From positions 1 through 64,000 of the forward strand of contig SFJA01000002.1 in assembly GCA_004556005.1 (NCBI GenBank): DNA of 64,000 nucleotides, given 5' to 3'. Origin of the DNA: Bacteroidales bacterium. GTDB lineage: Bacteria; Bacteroidota; Bacteroidia; Bacteroidales; UBA932. The translations under genes were made by a program, and so were the position numbers. Below are positions 17,056 through 26,690 of this stretch, piece after piece. Under the pieces are notes generated by a model. That model made no database searches and was not told where the DNA came from. It saw only the letters and a list, made by a program, of their open reading frames with translations. How positions within the stretch are numbered: the stretch's first letter is position 1; each line of letters starts with the position of its first letter.

Positions 17056-20006
17056 GAAATATCACCCAAGCTCTGATTGCAGTTATCGCCTCTCTGATGC
17101 TGCTCCCTGCCCTCTCAAGGCAGGCACTCGCCCAGATGCCGGGCAAGAAAGAATTCTCCATTATATCCGACTCGCTGACGGCGAAGGTTCAGCGGCGCAT
17201 GGGCGGGGACTGGAAGGTCAGCATAAAGAATTTCCGCAGGAACGGGGACAAACTGGACCTGATATTTACCGATGACATAATGGCTTGGCCGTGGAGAGAG
17301 GGGGACCTTGAATGGTTCAGGGAGGAGACGGACAGGCAAATCGAGGCAGCAGGCTACGCTTTCGGGGCCGGGAACCTGACCTGCAAGGGCATAGCCTTGG
17401 ACGAACTGATAACCCCGGGTCCCGGGAACAACGGACGGCCCAAGGGAGGCTACCGCTATGCGATGGAGGACCCGCGCAAGGCAGGCAGCTGGCCTTTCGT
17501 TCGTCAGGAAGGCGCCAAGCGCTACGATAAAGGCCTGACTGACAGATATATAGCACTTTGGCAGAGTCACGGTTCGGTGTATAGTCCGACAGACAGCTGC
17601 TGGACCTGGCAGAGGGCAAGGCTGCACCGTACCGTCGAGGATATGTACACCCAGAGTTATGTACTGCCGTTTCTGATTCCTATGTTGGAAAATTCCGGGG
17701 CCTACGTGATGACCCCGCGCGAGAGGGACACCCAGAAGCTGGAGGTCGTGTGCGACAATGACCCTGCCTGGGAAGGCGAACGCGGACCGCTGGAAAGGCG
17801 GGCGGGCAAGTACAGCGAGACAGGACAATGGAGCGACGGCGGGACGGGCTTTGCTGACGCAAGAAGGTATTATTCCAGCACCGCAAATCCGTTCAGGATG
17901 GGAAGTGCCAGAAGGTGCCAGAGCACCGCTTCACGCAACGCGGGGGCTACTGCAAGATGGACTCCGGACTTTGCCGAAAGGGGCAGTTACGCGGTCTATG
18001 TCAGCTACCGCAGCTTCCCGAACAGCGTCACGGACGCACATTACACCGTACACCACCTCGGAGGAAAAAGCCAGTTCCGCGTAAACCAGCGCCGGGGCGG
18101 CGGGACCTGGATATATCTCGGGACCTTCGAGTTTGGCAGCGGAGAGTCTTTCTATGTGGAACTGGACAACCGTTCGTCCAAGGCAGGAGGAACGGTCAGC
18201 GCGGACGCGGTACGCTTCGGGGGCGGTATGGGGAAAGTTATGCGGGAAGGCACGGTTTCAGGCTTGCCTGCCTACTGCGAAGGAGCCCTCTACTCTATGA
18301 TATGGGCAGGAGTCGATTCTACCCTGTACTGCGAATGGGAACGCGACTACACCAGGGATTTTGCCTCGCGCGGACGCTGGTGCAAGATGCTCAGGGACGA
18401 GCTCGATATTCCCCTCGATCTTTCGCTGGCATTCCACACGGACGCGGGCACCACTCCGAACGACAGCCTGGTCGGCACTCTGGCGATTTACACCCTCAAG
18501 AGCGAAGGCAGCCGCAAGATGCGGGGAGGCGACAGGATGTGCTCCAGGATGCTTGCCGATATGGTTCAGAGCCAGATAGTTCAGGACCTCAGGGCCAGCT
18601 ACGACCCGCAATGGACGAGGCGAATGCTGTGGGACAAGAGCTACAGCGAATGCCGCACCAACGATATGCCTGCAATGATTCTGGAACTGCTCTCGCACCA
18701 GAATTTCAGCGATATGAAATACGGACTCGATCCCGCATTCCGCTTCAGCGTGTGCAGGTCGGTCTATAAAGGTGTGGTCAAATTCCTCAGCGAACTCTAC
18801 GGCTGCCGCTACGCGATACAGCCCCTGCCGGTGGAACAATTCGCCGCAAGGCTGGAGGACGGCAGGGCAATGCTCAGCTGGAGCCCACGCGAGGACCCGT
18901 CGGAGCCGACTGCGACAAGCGAAGGCTATTTTGTCTATGTCCGCAGGGACGACGGAGCTTTTGACGCCGGAAGGGAGGTCAAGGACTGCAAGTTCGAAAT
19001 GGATCTCGAGCCGGGGCATATCTACAGCTTCAAGGTCGAGGCATTCAACAGCGGCGGCAAGAGTTTCCCGAGCCAGATCCTCTCCGTGGGCATTGCCCCT
19101 CAGTCCAAGGGCGAGGCCCTGATAGTCAACAACTTCGACAGGGTCAGCGCTCCCGCTTGGATGGAAGGTCCGGGCATTGCCGGATTCTACTCCAGACTCG
19201 ACGGCGGTGTGCCTTACGTCAACGATATCAGCTACATTGGCGAGAATTACGAATTCCGCCGTTCCCTTCGCTGGGAGAGCGACCTGAATCCGGGCTGCGG
19301 CGCGAGCTGGGATGACTGCGCAGGCCGTATCATCGCAGGAAACTCTTTCGACTACCCTGCCGTCCACGGGCGTTCGCTGATGAGGCTGGGATATTCGTTC
19401 CAATCTATGTCCAGCGACGCATTCTGCGCGGACACAGCTCAGATATGCGGCAGCGGCAGGATTCTGGACCTTATCTGCGGCAAGCAGGCGTTGACGGTGC
19501 AGGGCAACGGCAGGGTGGCTGCAAGGTTCAAGCTGTTCACGCCTGAACTTAGGGAAGCGATTCGAGCCTGGACCGCATCGGGAGGCAATATGATCATTTC
19601 CGGATCGAATATTGGTACTGACCCGTGGGTGAACTGCTGCAATGAAGATGATGCAGAGCAGCAGAAGCAGTTCGTCAGCGAAGTGCTGGGTTACAAGCAC
19701 TCAAGCTCATTCGGCAGCTATGTCGGCGAAGTGCGACCGGCGGGAAGAAACGTCAAGATTTCCTACCCGTTCTACAACAGTCCGGGGGAACAATGCTATT
19801 GTGTAGAGTGTCCCGATGCCATAGAGCCCGCCTCACGCAAGGGAAAGGTCTGGCTAAGGTATGCCGGAACAGGGGCTCCGGCCGCTGTGTTCCACGATGC
19901 GGGAGGCTACAGGGTGTGTGCGGTGGGGATCCCGCTGGAAATACTTAAAAATGAGGCCGACAGGGACTCAATATTTGAGTATTCGTTGGGACTTTTTGCA
20001 AAATGA
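17052..20006 (+). CDS. secreted amidase_3-like / golvesin-like / FN3 multidomain protein
   Basis: 984 residues from the ATG at 17052, which overlaps the VanZ stop and begins a signal peptide (to about residue 28). Likely zinc ligands of an N-acetylmuramoyl-L-alanine amidase fold are split: His173 (QSHG) and Glu196 (RTVED), then a beta-rich golvesin-like insertion (about 250-395), then His462 (AFHTDAG) and catalytic Glu545 (AMILELLSH). A fibronectin-III domain follows (about 600-690), and the last 290 residues resemble a flavodoxin-like or amidotransferase-like fold. Some homologues are annotated xanthan lyase. Peptidoglycan cleavage is inferred from retained ligands. Last gene of the operon. 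Confidence 0.8.
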   Translation: MRNITQALIAVIASLMLLPALSRQALAQMPGKKEFSIISDSLTAKVQRRMGGDWKVSIKNFRRNGDKLDLIFTDDIMAWPWREGDLEWFREETDRQIEAAGYAFGAGNLTCKGIALDELITPGPGNNGRPKGGYRYAMEDPRKAGSWPFVRQEGAKRYDKGLTDRYIALWQSHGSVYSPTDSCWTWQRARLHRTVEDMYTQSYVLPFLIPMLENSGAYVMTPRERDTQKLEVVCDNDPAWEGERGPLERRAGKYSETGQWSDGGTGFADARRYYSSTANPFRMGSARRCQSTASRNAGATARWTPDFAERGSYAVYVSYRSFPNSVTDAHYTVHHLGGKSQFRVNQRRGGGTWIYLGTFEFGSGESFYVELDNRSSKAGGTVSADAVRFGGGMGKVMREGTVSGLPAYCEGALYSMIWAGVDSTLYCEWERDYTRDFASRGRWCKMLRDELDIPLDLSLAFHTDAGTTPNDSLVGTLAIYTLKSEGSRKMRGGDRMCSRMLADMVQSQIVQDLRASYDPQWTRRMLWDKSYSECRTNDMPAMILELLSHQNFSDMKYGLDPAFRFSVCRSVYKGVVKFLSELYGCRYAIQPLPVEQFAARLEDGRAMLSWSPREDPSEPTATSEGYFVYVRRDDGAFDAGREVKDCKFEMDLEPGHIYSFKVEAFNSGGKSFPSQILSVGIAPQSKGEALIVNNFDRVSAPAWMEGPGIAGFYSRLDGGVPYVNDISYIGENYEFRRSLRWESDLNPGCGASWDDCAGRIIAGNSFDYPAVHGRSLMRLGYSFQSMSSDAFCADTAQICGSGRILDLICGKQALTVQGNGRVAARFKLFTPELREAIRAWTASGGNMIISGSNIGTDPWVNCCNEDDAEQQKQFVSEVLGYKHSSSFGSYVGEVRPAGRNVKISYPFYNSPGEQCYCVECPDAIEPASRKGKVWLRYAGTGAPAAVFHDAGGYRVCAVGIPLEILKNEADRDSIFEYSLGLFAK

Positions 20007-20016
20007 TGTAAATTTG
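19986..20016 (+). promoter_or_regulatory. promoter of the Na/Pi cotransporter gene
   Basis: TTG (19986-19988), 20 bases, TAAATTTG (20009-20016). The -33 part overlaps the end of the preceding gene; predicted leader about 21 bases. Confidence 0.7.
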
Positions 20017-20040
20017 TAGAATCAATCTAAAAAGAATAAA

Positions 20041-21738
20041 ATGGCGACAAGCGCGATACTTTCTGCTTTATTGAGCCTTCTGGCCGGAATAGGCATATTT
20101 CTGATTGCCTGTCAGATGATGAGTTCCAATCTGGAATCGGCAAGTTCCGAAAAACTCAAGCAACTCTTTTCCAAAGCATCAAAAAGCAAACTGCTTGGGG
20201 TCGGAATAGGTACTCTCGGAACCGCAGCCATTCAGAGTTCCGGTGCCACGACGGTGATGACCATAGGTTTTGTCAATGCGGGCATCATCTCGCTGACCCA
20301 GGCGGCAACCATAATCTACGGTGCAAACATAGGTACCACGGTGACGGCGCAGATAGTCGCTCTCGGTATGTTCGGAAGCGGCGGAGTTTCAACTTCAGTC
20401 ATTTTCTCGGCCTTCGCCGGAATAGGCGCACTGCTGATGCTCTTCTGCAAGAAAAGCAGCTGGAAGACGGCTGGAGGCATATTGACCGGTTTCGGAATGC
20501 TCTTTGTCGGACTTTCGCTGATGAGCGGTTCAATGTCAGAATTTGCGGCTCTGGACGGAGTCAAGACCTTCCTTGCATCAATAGGCAACCCTATACTTCT
20601 CGTGCTTCTGGGAGCAATTTTCACCGCAATCATACAGAGTTCTTCCGTGATGACGTCCATAGCGCTCGCGATGGTGGTCACCGGACTCATCAAGCTCGAT
20701 CAGGGTATATTCCTTACGATGGGTTCCAACATCGGCTCCTGCGTGGTTGCAATCCTGGCCAGTATCACCAGCAGCAAGAACGCCAAGCGCACAGCGCTTA
20801 TCCACTTGATATTCAACTGCTCAGGTGTAGTTTTCTTTATGATTGCAGGATGGTTGCTCGGTCTCTTCAGCGCACACCGCATCACTTACGGAAATCTTTT
20901 CGAAACTATGTTCCCGGGAGCGCCGCAGACACAGCTTGCAATGTTCCACACCTTCTTCAACGTCATCACGGTAATACTCATACTTCCTCTTACCAACGCC
21001 CTGGTCAAGCTCGTCACGACCCTCATTCCCGATTCCCAGGAAAGTTCCGAAGAGGACGTACCTCACCTGCACTATGTCAATGTCAATATGCTCAAGACCC
21101 CGCCTCTTGCAGTTGAATTGACCAAGAAGGAGATTCTCAGGATGGCCTCGCTTGCGATAGACAATTTCAACAGGGCGCTTCGCATCATCACCACCATGGA
21201 ATTTAGCGAGAAGGAACAGTTCCAGAAGACGGAAAAGGAGCTCAACTTCCTCAACAGCGCGCTGGTCAACTACGTGGTTATGCTCTCCGAATGCAAGGGA
21301 ATAAGCGAACACGACCATATCTATCTCGCAACGACCTACAGGACAATCAGGGACCTGGAGCGTATCGGAGACTATGCCGAAAACATTCTCGAGTACTCCG
21401 AAGCTATGGCAAAGGACGGACAGGGATTCTCGGAAGATGCTCTGGAAGAGATCGGACGTATGCAGGCTCTTGTAAGTGAACTGTACAATCTGGCGATAGA
21501 AGCCTACACCGAAGAGAATCTCAATGCTCTCGATCAGGCCAATGCGGTTGAGGAGCGTATAGACGACTGTACCAAGGAAATGGAGGACAACCATATCAAG
21601 CGTCTGAGCAAGGGTGTATGCTCACCGGAAGTCGGAGCCCAGTATCTGTCCCTCTCTTCAAATGCCGAGCGTATCGCCGACCACCTTATCAACGTGGCCA
21701 AGTCAATACGCAGTCTGAAGGCCCAGGCAGCAGCCTAG
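20041..21738 (+). CDS. Na+/phosphate cotransporter family protein with PhoU-like tail
   Basis: 565 residues. Two inverted Na/Pi repeats carry the QSS motifs (AAIQSSGATT near 62 and AIIQSSSVMT near 200). Eight or so membrane segments lie before residue 325; residues 365-560 are charged and helical, typical of the PhoU-like domain of NptA/YjbB proteins (EKEQFQKTEKEL, IRDLERIGDYAENI). The function is sodium-linked phosphate movement, with direction unknown. It has its own promoter and no pst or pho genes nearby. Confidence 0.92.
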   Translation: MATSAILSALLSLLAGIGIFLIACQMMSSNLESASSEKLKQLFSKASKSKLLGVGIGTLGTAAIQSSGATTVMTIGFVNAGIISLTQAATIIYGANIGTTVTAQIVALGMFGSGGVSTSVIFSAFAGIGALLMLFCKKSSWKTAGGILTGFGMLFVGLSLMSGSMSEFAALDGVKTFLASIGNPILLVLLGAIFTAIIQSSSVMTSIALAMVVTGLIKLDQGIFLTMGSNIGSCVVAILASITSSKNAKRTALIHLIFNCSGVVFFMIAGWLLGLFSAHRITYGNLFETMFPGAPQTQLAMFHTFFNVITVILILPLTNALVKLVTTLIPDSQESSEEDVPHLHYVNVNMLKTPPLAVELTKKEILRMASLAIDNFNRALRIITTMEFSEKEQFQKTEKELNFLNSALVNYVVMLSECKGISEHDHIYLATTYRTIRDLERIGDYAENILEYSEAMAKDGQGFSEDALEEIGRMQALVSELYNLAIEAYTEENLNALDQANAVEERIDDCTKEMEDNHIKRLSKGVCSPEVGAQYLSLSSNAERIADHLINVAKSIRSLKAQAAA

Positions 21739-21778
21739 CCTATCCGAAACCTTTGCAGCCGCACGGAGTACCGGACCG

Positions 21779-23224
21779 CTATTGGAAACGCAGCCCCAGC
21801 GTTGCTGCAAAGCTGTTTCCAAGCACCTCGCCCCTGTCCAGATAAGCAGCAGGGAGAAGTGTCAGACGTGTTCTTCCTAGAGGAATCTCCAATTGCAGAC
21901 CTGCGCTGAACTGATGCAGGCCGGTTTCCATAACAGTCCCCCAAGGCTTGTCCTTCTGGCTTTCGCCATTGTAAGGCTTGCCATAAGTTCCGTAGTTGGT
22001 GGAATAAGTAAGCATCAGCTTGTATGGAACCACCCTTGCCAGACGGCCGCTGATTCCAAGGTGATGCGCCTTTATCCTGTTGTTCTCAACACCCCTGGTC
22101 ATACCCTTGCGGCTCCAGCTGCCATCTCGCGTTCCCGCCGGATAGAACAGCGGATTGCCTATTGTGCGACCGTGCAGGGTCCAGCCGGAGGCGTATTCGC
22201 CATTATTGAAATAATTGTCCAGACCGCCCAGAATGATATATCCATAATGGAAAATCGAAGGGTCCTGGGCCGCCTTCTCCTCTTCTGTAGCCTCACGCTG
22301 ATGCATAGTACCGGACTGATACATGGTATAATGCCATTCATAAGCGACATCGCTTATCCAGGCATCCTTGCGATCGAGGGAAAAGGCTATGGTGTTGACC
22401 CCGTCCGGGAAATTCTGGAATCTCATTCCTGAACGGTCATCGTAGGGAATGTCGTGCTGCAGGCTGAGTATCCAGCCGTCCGCCCTGTAGTCAAGGCGGA
22501 ATCGCTCCGCACCGAGTTGATTGCCAAGCACGTTGTATTGGTCGTTCAGCGTGGCATCCGCGCGTCCCGAGTCGCCCACGCACATTCTGAGGTAATTCAT
22601 TATTCCATTCGGCATCTTGCCGAACTGGTCGCTGTAGCCCGCCCAGACCGCATTGTGGTCCACTCCTGCAGTAAAGCTCACAGGTCCGATGTTCAATCTC
22701 AGGAAAGCCTGCATATTATGAATCCAGGCGCCTCGGACAACTCTCTCGTCAGTTGTTGCATAATCTCCCCAGGAGCCCAGCAGCTGCAGATGTCCGCGAG
22801 TAAAAGGAATATCCAAAGGCCTGAGAGTCAGGTTGATACCCGGCATTGTCCTGGCATTGGCACTCCAGACCACATTGCCTGAAGTGCTCGAAACCGAACC
22901 AAGAGCAGCAGTATTTGCCATAAAGTAACGCTCCTTGTGCTTGAATCCCAGATCGAGGTCCAGCTTCCACCATCTCAGGCTTGCATACAACTCGTCTGGC
23001 AGCAGTTCGAAACTGTCCAAGGCATCGCTGCGGACGGCAAGGGAAGTCCCGAAACGCCATTGCAGGGTGCGCGAAGGGTCAAATTCTGTCCCGGCGGAAA
23101 TGACGGCAAGCGCGCCGGGAGTGTCGGGCATAATCCCGTACTGCCCCGCAGTAGCCCAGAACGGCATCTGCGGAGAAGAGGAAAGACCGCCCAGTAACAT
23201 CAGGCTGTAAAAAAATTCATTCAT
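21779..23224 (-). CDS. capsule assembly Wzi family outer-membrane protein
   Basis: 481 residues from the ATG at 23224, which overlaps the Stealth gene by 8 bases. The sequence alternates short hydrophobic and polar stretches with many aromatic residues and ends in LGLRFQ, as in outer-membrane barrels. MPFWATAGQYG near the N-terminus and the repeated GxxxR/W strand pattern match the Wzi family that anchors capsule at the surface. It is last in the operon rfbD-rfbC-PAP2-Stealth, which supports a role in displaying or holding the polysaccharide. Confidence 0.78.
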   Translation of the reverse strand: MNEFFYSLMLLGGLSSSPQMPFWATAGQYGIMPDTPGALAVISAGTEFDPSRTLQWRFGTSLAVRSDALDSFELLPDELYASLRWWKLDLDLGFKHKERYFMANTAALGSVSSTSGNVVWSANARTMPGINLTLRPLDIPFTRGHLQLLGSWGDYATTDERVVRGAWIHNMQAFLRLNIGPVSFTAGVDHNAVWAGYSDQFGKMPNGIMNYLRMCVGDSGRADATLNDQYNVLGNQLGAERFRLDYRADGWILSLQHDIPYDDRSGMRFQNFPDGVNTIAFSLDRKDAWISDVAYEWHYTMYQSGTMHQREATEEEKAAQDPSIFHYGYIILGGLDNYFNNGEYASGWTLHGRTIGNPLFYPAGTRDGSWSRKGMTRGVENNRIKAHHLGISGRLARVVPYKLMLTYSTNYGTYGKPYNGESQKDKPWGTVMETGLHQFSAGLQLEIPLGRTRLTLLPAAYLDRGEVLGNSFAATLGLRFQ

Positions 23225-24134
23225 TGTCAAGCATTCTGTCCAGCCAGTCGAGAAGCGCTGTCCTGTCCTCCTCGCAGGCGCGGTCAAGGCTGTTGACACA
23301 TATACTCAATGCAGAGCTATGTTTCTCGAACTCAGCGAGTTTGTGTTTTGTGTAGTTCCTCCCTCCGCGTGGCTTATAATAGAGTTCGCTCCCCCGGCGC
23401 GGCACCACTACGCAGCGCCCGCTCTCCCTCGCTAGCAGCAAACCCAGTTCGGCAGGATTGAACTGCCCCCTAGAGCGGAAACGGCAGGAACAGTTGGAGA
23501 GCATAAGCTCGGGGTGCTGCTCCTCATAGAAGCTGCAGAGCAGCGAGCGCAGTTGCGGATGCGGCTGGTGACCAATATAAAGAAAGCGGTCACGTATGCC
23601 AAGGGCAGTTGCAGCGGCGGCAAGGGTGTCGTTGTATCCGTAGCGGGTGCGCAGGTGCGAAAGCAGCCGCACTGCCGCTATGCTGCGGTAGTCCGCCCGA
23701 CAAACCAGTCTGCCATCGGGAAGGAAGAATTCGTCCATACGACAGGGTCTGCGGAGGATAAAGTCGTCGTTGAAGTAGATGAAGCGTTCGGAGAGGTCGG
23801 GAATGCGCCAGATGAGGGTTTCGATGGAGCGGCTGCTGAATATTGGCAGGTACTGCTCCAGCCCGCGGTAAATGACGCGGTGGTCGATGACCGTGGTGCC
23901 CTCGATATGGGGGTCCTGAGCGTCGGTGACTATGAAAATTCGGCCGATGAAGGGGGCGAAGCGGCGTATGGAGCGGACGCAACGGTAGATTTCGCCGAGA
24001 TTGCTGAAGCGGGTCGGGGCGGCGCAGTCTTCGCGTCTTGTCTGCTCATCGCCGACATAACGGGCAAGGGAGCCGGCATAGACGGGGTCGGAACCGTCAA
24101 CCCAGAGAATTACGGCATCTACAAAGTTTTCCAT
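23217..24134 (-). CDS. Stealth family sugar-phosphate transferase
   Basis: 305 residues from the ATG at 24134, which overlaps the PAP2 stop by one base. Conserved region 1 is DAVILWVDGSDP near the start; region 2 spans SNLGEIYRCVRSI, FIVTDAQ and FIYFNDDFIL; later GHQPHP and the RGG/Y pattern are also kept. Stealth proteins transfer hexose 1-phosphate or similar groups to make phosphodiester-linked capsules. It lies between a PAP2 phosphatase and a Wzi-type protein. Confidence 0.9.
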   Translation of the reverse strand: MENFVDAVILWVDGSDPVYAGSLARYVGDEQTRREDCAAPTRFSNLGEIYRCVRSIRRFAPFIGRIFIVTDAQDPHIEGTTVIDHRVIYRGLEQYLPIFSSRSIETLIWRIPDLSERFIYFNDDFILRRPCRMDEFFLPDGRLVCRADYRSIAAVRLLSHLRTRYGYNDTLAAAATALGIRDRFLYIGHQPHPQLRSLLCSFYEEQHPELMLSNCSCRFRSRGQFNPAELGLLLARESGRCVVVPRRGSELYYKPRGGRNYTKHKLAEFEKHSSALSICVNSLDRACEEDRTALLDWLDRMLDNE

Positions 24135-24721
24135 CAGAATGTCCAGCAAATGTTCGCGCAAAGGGCGCCTGAAACGGGATCGACTGAAGGAACCATAGTC
24201 AAGTTACTGTCTCCCAATCCAAAAAGTTGTTTGATCGGTTTTACGCACAGAGAGCCCAGAGCCGCCGAACCTATGCCTATTCCGGCTCCGGCCACGCAGT
24301 CCCACCACCAGTGACGATTGTGTATCACACGCCCTATTCCTACTCCTATCGCCATAGAGTAGCCCAGTGCGCCCCAGGCATTGCCGTAATGTCGGCGAAG
24401 CAGTTCCGCGCCCGCAAATGCGAGGGTCGTGTGACCGGAAGGGAAGGAATTGAATGCGGAACCGTCCGGGCGTTCCTCCTTCACGACATTCTTGAGTAGG
24501 GCGTTGACGCTCAAGCTCACTACTATTGCCGTGGAGCCCAGTGCGAGCGCCCTGTCCAGAACGGGAGCTGAAGTCTGTGCTCCCAGCGCACCAAGCCCAA
24601 GGTCCAGCACCATAGGCACATATTGCAGCGTAGTCTCGTAGTATCGCCACTCCGAGCCCTTCTGCGCGGAGGCGGAAAGGAACAGAGGGATGAGCAGCAG
24701 GACCAGTACAATCCGTTTCAT
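24134..24721 (-). CDS. PAP2 family membrane phosphatase
   Basis: 195 residues from the ATG at 24721, beginning a signal or first membrane segment (MKRIVLVLLLIPLFLSASAQ). The three phosphatase motifs are present: KNVVKEERP, PSGH and GRVIHNRHWWWD. The family dephosphorylates lipid phosphates such as undecaprenyl pyrophosphate, or phosphatidate. In this operon, recycling of the carrier lipid for polysaccharide synthesis is a reasonable inference. Gap to rfbC is 4 bases. Confidence 0.9.
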   Translation of the reverse strand: MKRIVLVLLLIPLFLSASAQKGSEWRYYETTLQYVPMVLDLGLGALGAQTSAPVLDRALALGSTAIVVSLSVNALLKNVVKEERPDGSAFNSFPSGHTTLAFAGAELLRRHYGNAWGALGYSMAIGVGIGRVIHNRHWWWDCVAGAGIGIGSAALGSLCVKPIKQLFGLGDSNLTMVPSVDPVSGALCANICWTF

Positions 24722-24725
24722 ATCG

Positions 24726-25286
24726 CTAGTAGATGAAGAGTTCTTCGACCGGGACATCCTTCAGCCTCGGGCGGGCCGTATCCTTCGGGGAAAGTATCGC
24801 GCTGTCTGTATCCAGGCCCCAGTCAATCCCCAGGTCAGGGTCGTTCCACGCTATGCCGGCTTCGGCGGACGGCTCATAATAATTGTCGCATTTATACTGA
24901 AATACGGCTGTTTCGGACAGTACGCTGAATCCGTGCGCAAAGCCGCGCGGAATGTAGAGCTGCAGGTGATTCTCACCGCTGAGGTCCACAGCGACGCTTT
25001 TTCCGAAACTGGGACTGCCGACACGCAAATCGACTGCAACGTCCCTGACGCATCCCTGCACGACCCGCACCAGCTTCGCCTGGGCAAAGGCTCCCTTCTG
25101 GTAATGCAGGCCGCGGACCACTCCACGGCAGGATTTGCTCTCATTGTCCTGGACAAATCCTTCTTTTCCTGTCAGCGAGTCGTAGCGGCGGACGGAAAAG
25201 GATTCGAAGAAATAGCCCCGGCTGTCTCCGAACACTTCAGGGCGAATGATTACGACGCCCGGCAATTGGGTTGCGATCACTTCCAT
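24726..25286 (-). CDS. rfbC: dTDP-4-dehydrorhamnose 3,5-epimerase
   Basis: 186 residues from the ATG at 25286, which overlaps the end of rfbD by 10 bases. Third step of dTDP-L-rhamnose synthesis. Active-site features are RGLHYQ with the catalytic His, the Tyr in VFQYKCDNYY, and RGFAHGF. Normal length for the family. The genes for the first two steps (rfbA, rfbB) are not in the window. Confidence 0.95.
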   Translation of the reverse strand: MEVIATQLPGVVIIRPEVFGDSRGYFFESFSVRRYDSLTGKEGFVQDNESKSCRGVVRGLHYQKGAFAQAKLVRVVQGCVRDVAVDLRVGSPSFGKSVAVDLSGENHLQLYIPRGFAHGFSVLSETAVFQYKCDNYYEPSAEAGIAWNDPDLGIDWGLDTDSAILSPKDTARPRLKDVPVEELFIY

Positions 25287-26155
25287 ATCTCTGCTATGCA
25301 CTTTGAGAGTGAAGTCCTCCAGTATGGTATCTCAAATCCGAAAGTATCCTTGAACTTTGACTTGTCGAGGACTGAATAGTTGGGACGATGTACGGGAGAA
25401 GGATAATCGGAACTGCTGCAAGGCACTATCTTGCAATCACTTGAACGCAGATCAGCGATTGCGCGCGCAAAGTCGAACCAGCTGATTGCGCCCTCGTTCG
25501 AGAAATGATAGGTCCCGCATTTGTCGAGCTGTCCGCTGTCAATAATGTACATTATGGCCGCGGCGAGGTCTGTGGCGCAGGTAGGGCTTCCGACCTGGTC
25601 CACGACCACGCTGATCTTGTCTGTAGCCACGCACCTCTCCCCTATCGTCTTTACAAAATTCTTCCCGAAACGCGAATAAAGCCAGGCCGTCCTGATTATT
25701 ATGCTCCTGCATCCCGACCTTCGCACGGCCTCTTCACCAGCAAGCTTGGTACTGCCGTAAACGCTGCAAGGTGAAGGAGTTACGCTTTCCTTATAGGGAA
25801 CATTGGCGCTTCCGTCAAAAACATAGTCAGTTGAGATGTGGATAAGAGTCATCCTGCGGGCGGCAGCTATGTCGGCAAGCAGGGACGGAGCCTTTGCATT
25901 TAGGCTCGCGGCAGCGTCCGGATCGCTTTCCGCAGCGTTTACGTTGGTATATGCTGCGCAGTTGATGATGAGGTCAACCGACTCCGAATCACAAACGGTT
26001 TTTACGGCGTCAGGGTCGCAGATGTCAAGAAATACAGTCTCCCTGCCCGGCAAGTCTATGACGTCGGTAAAGATGAATCGGTGTATCGAGTTTACTGCCA
26101 GGAGCCGGAGTTCGCTTCCGAGCTGACCGTTGGCCCCGGTTACAAGTATGTTCAT
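25277..26155 (-). CDS. rfbD: dTDP-4-dehydrorhamnose reductase
   Basis: 292 residues from the ATG at 26155, chosen because MNILVTGANGQLGSE is the normal Rossmann start; a longer reading runs into the rnhA promoter. The NAD(P) motif GANGQLG and the YGSTKLAGE active-site motif (Tyr-x-x-x-Lys) are seen. Last step of dTDP-L-rhamnose synthesis. It heads the five-gene polysaccharide operon that runs down to 21779. Confidence 0.95.
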   Translation of the reverse strand: MNILVTGANGQLGSELRLLAVNSIHRFIFTDVIDLPGRETVFLDICDPDAVKTVCDSESVDLIINCAAYTNVNAAESDPDAAASLNAKAPSLLADIAAARRMTLIHISTDYVFDGSANVPYKESVTPSPCSVYGSTKLAGEEAVRRSGCRSIIIRTAWLYSRFGKNFVKTIGERCVATDKISVVVDQVGSPTCATDLAAAIMYIIDSGQLDKCGTYHFSNEGAISWFDFARAIADLRSSDCKIVPCSSSDYPSPVHRPNYSVLDKSKFKDTFGFEIPYWRTSLSKCIAEIWK

Positions 26156-26187
26156 AAAAATACTTTCGTTAATCTCACAAAAATAAC

Positions 26188-26195
26188 TAAATTTG
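26188..26195 (+). promoter_or_regulatory. -7 box directly before rnhA
   Basis: TAAATTTG ends only 6 bases before the ATG at 26202. If transcription starts about 4 bases after the box, the rnhA leader is 0-3 bases. Confidence 0.6.
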
Positions 26196-26201
26196 CGATT
26201 A

Positions 26202-26687
26202 ATGTCAACTAGACCGCCCATATACCTTTACACTGACGGAGCCGCAAGCGGCAATCCGGGACCCGGAGGTTGGGGCGCCGTGCTAAAGTGCGGAAACCTC
26301 AGGCGCGAAATGAGCGGAGGATTTGCACACACGACCAACAACAGGATGGAACTTATGGCAGTGATCGAGGGACTCAAGGCCATACGCTGGGAACACGCCA
26401 GGGTGGAGGTATGGAGCGACTCGAAATACGTGGTCGATGCCCTGCAGAAGGGCTGGCTCGAGGGTTGGATAGCCAAGGGTTGGAAAAAAGTGAAGAATCC
26501 CGACCTCTGGCAGGAGTTTCTCCCCCTGTATAGAGCGCACGACGTGACCTTCCACTGGATAAAGGGACACGCAGGGCATCCCGAAAACGAAAGGTGCGAC
26601 AGACTTGCCGTTGCAGCGTATTCGCTTGGTGCAGAGGCACTTCCACAGGACAACGGCTATATTGGCGAAGATCAAACATTATTGTAG
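26202..26687 (+). CDS. rnhA: ribonuclease HI
   Basis: 161 residues. Cuts the RNA strand of RNA-DNA hybrids. The four catalytic acids are in [27 protein letters not shown] and ERCDRLA. The basic handle helix [14 protein letters not shown] is present. The ATG at 26202 follows a perfect -7 box by 6 bases, so the mRNA is probably leaderless or nearly so. pdxA follows 3 bases after the stop. Confidence 0.96.
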   Translation: MSTRPPIYLYTDGAASGNPGPGGWGAVLKCGNLRREMSGGFAHTTNNRMELMAVIEGLKAIRWEHARVEVWSDSKYVVDALQKGWLEGWIAKGWKKVKNPDLWQEFLPLYRAHDVTFHWIKGHAGHPENERCDRLAVAAYSLGAEALPQDNGYIGEDQTLL

Positions 26688-26690
26688 ATT

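Noticed and set aside
18258..19700. 480-codon open frame on the minus strand
   Set aside because: Opposite the amidase/golvesin gene, which has clear domains; no family pattern in the antisense reading.
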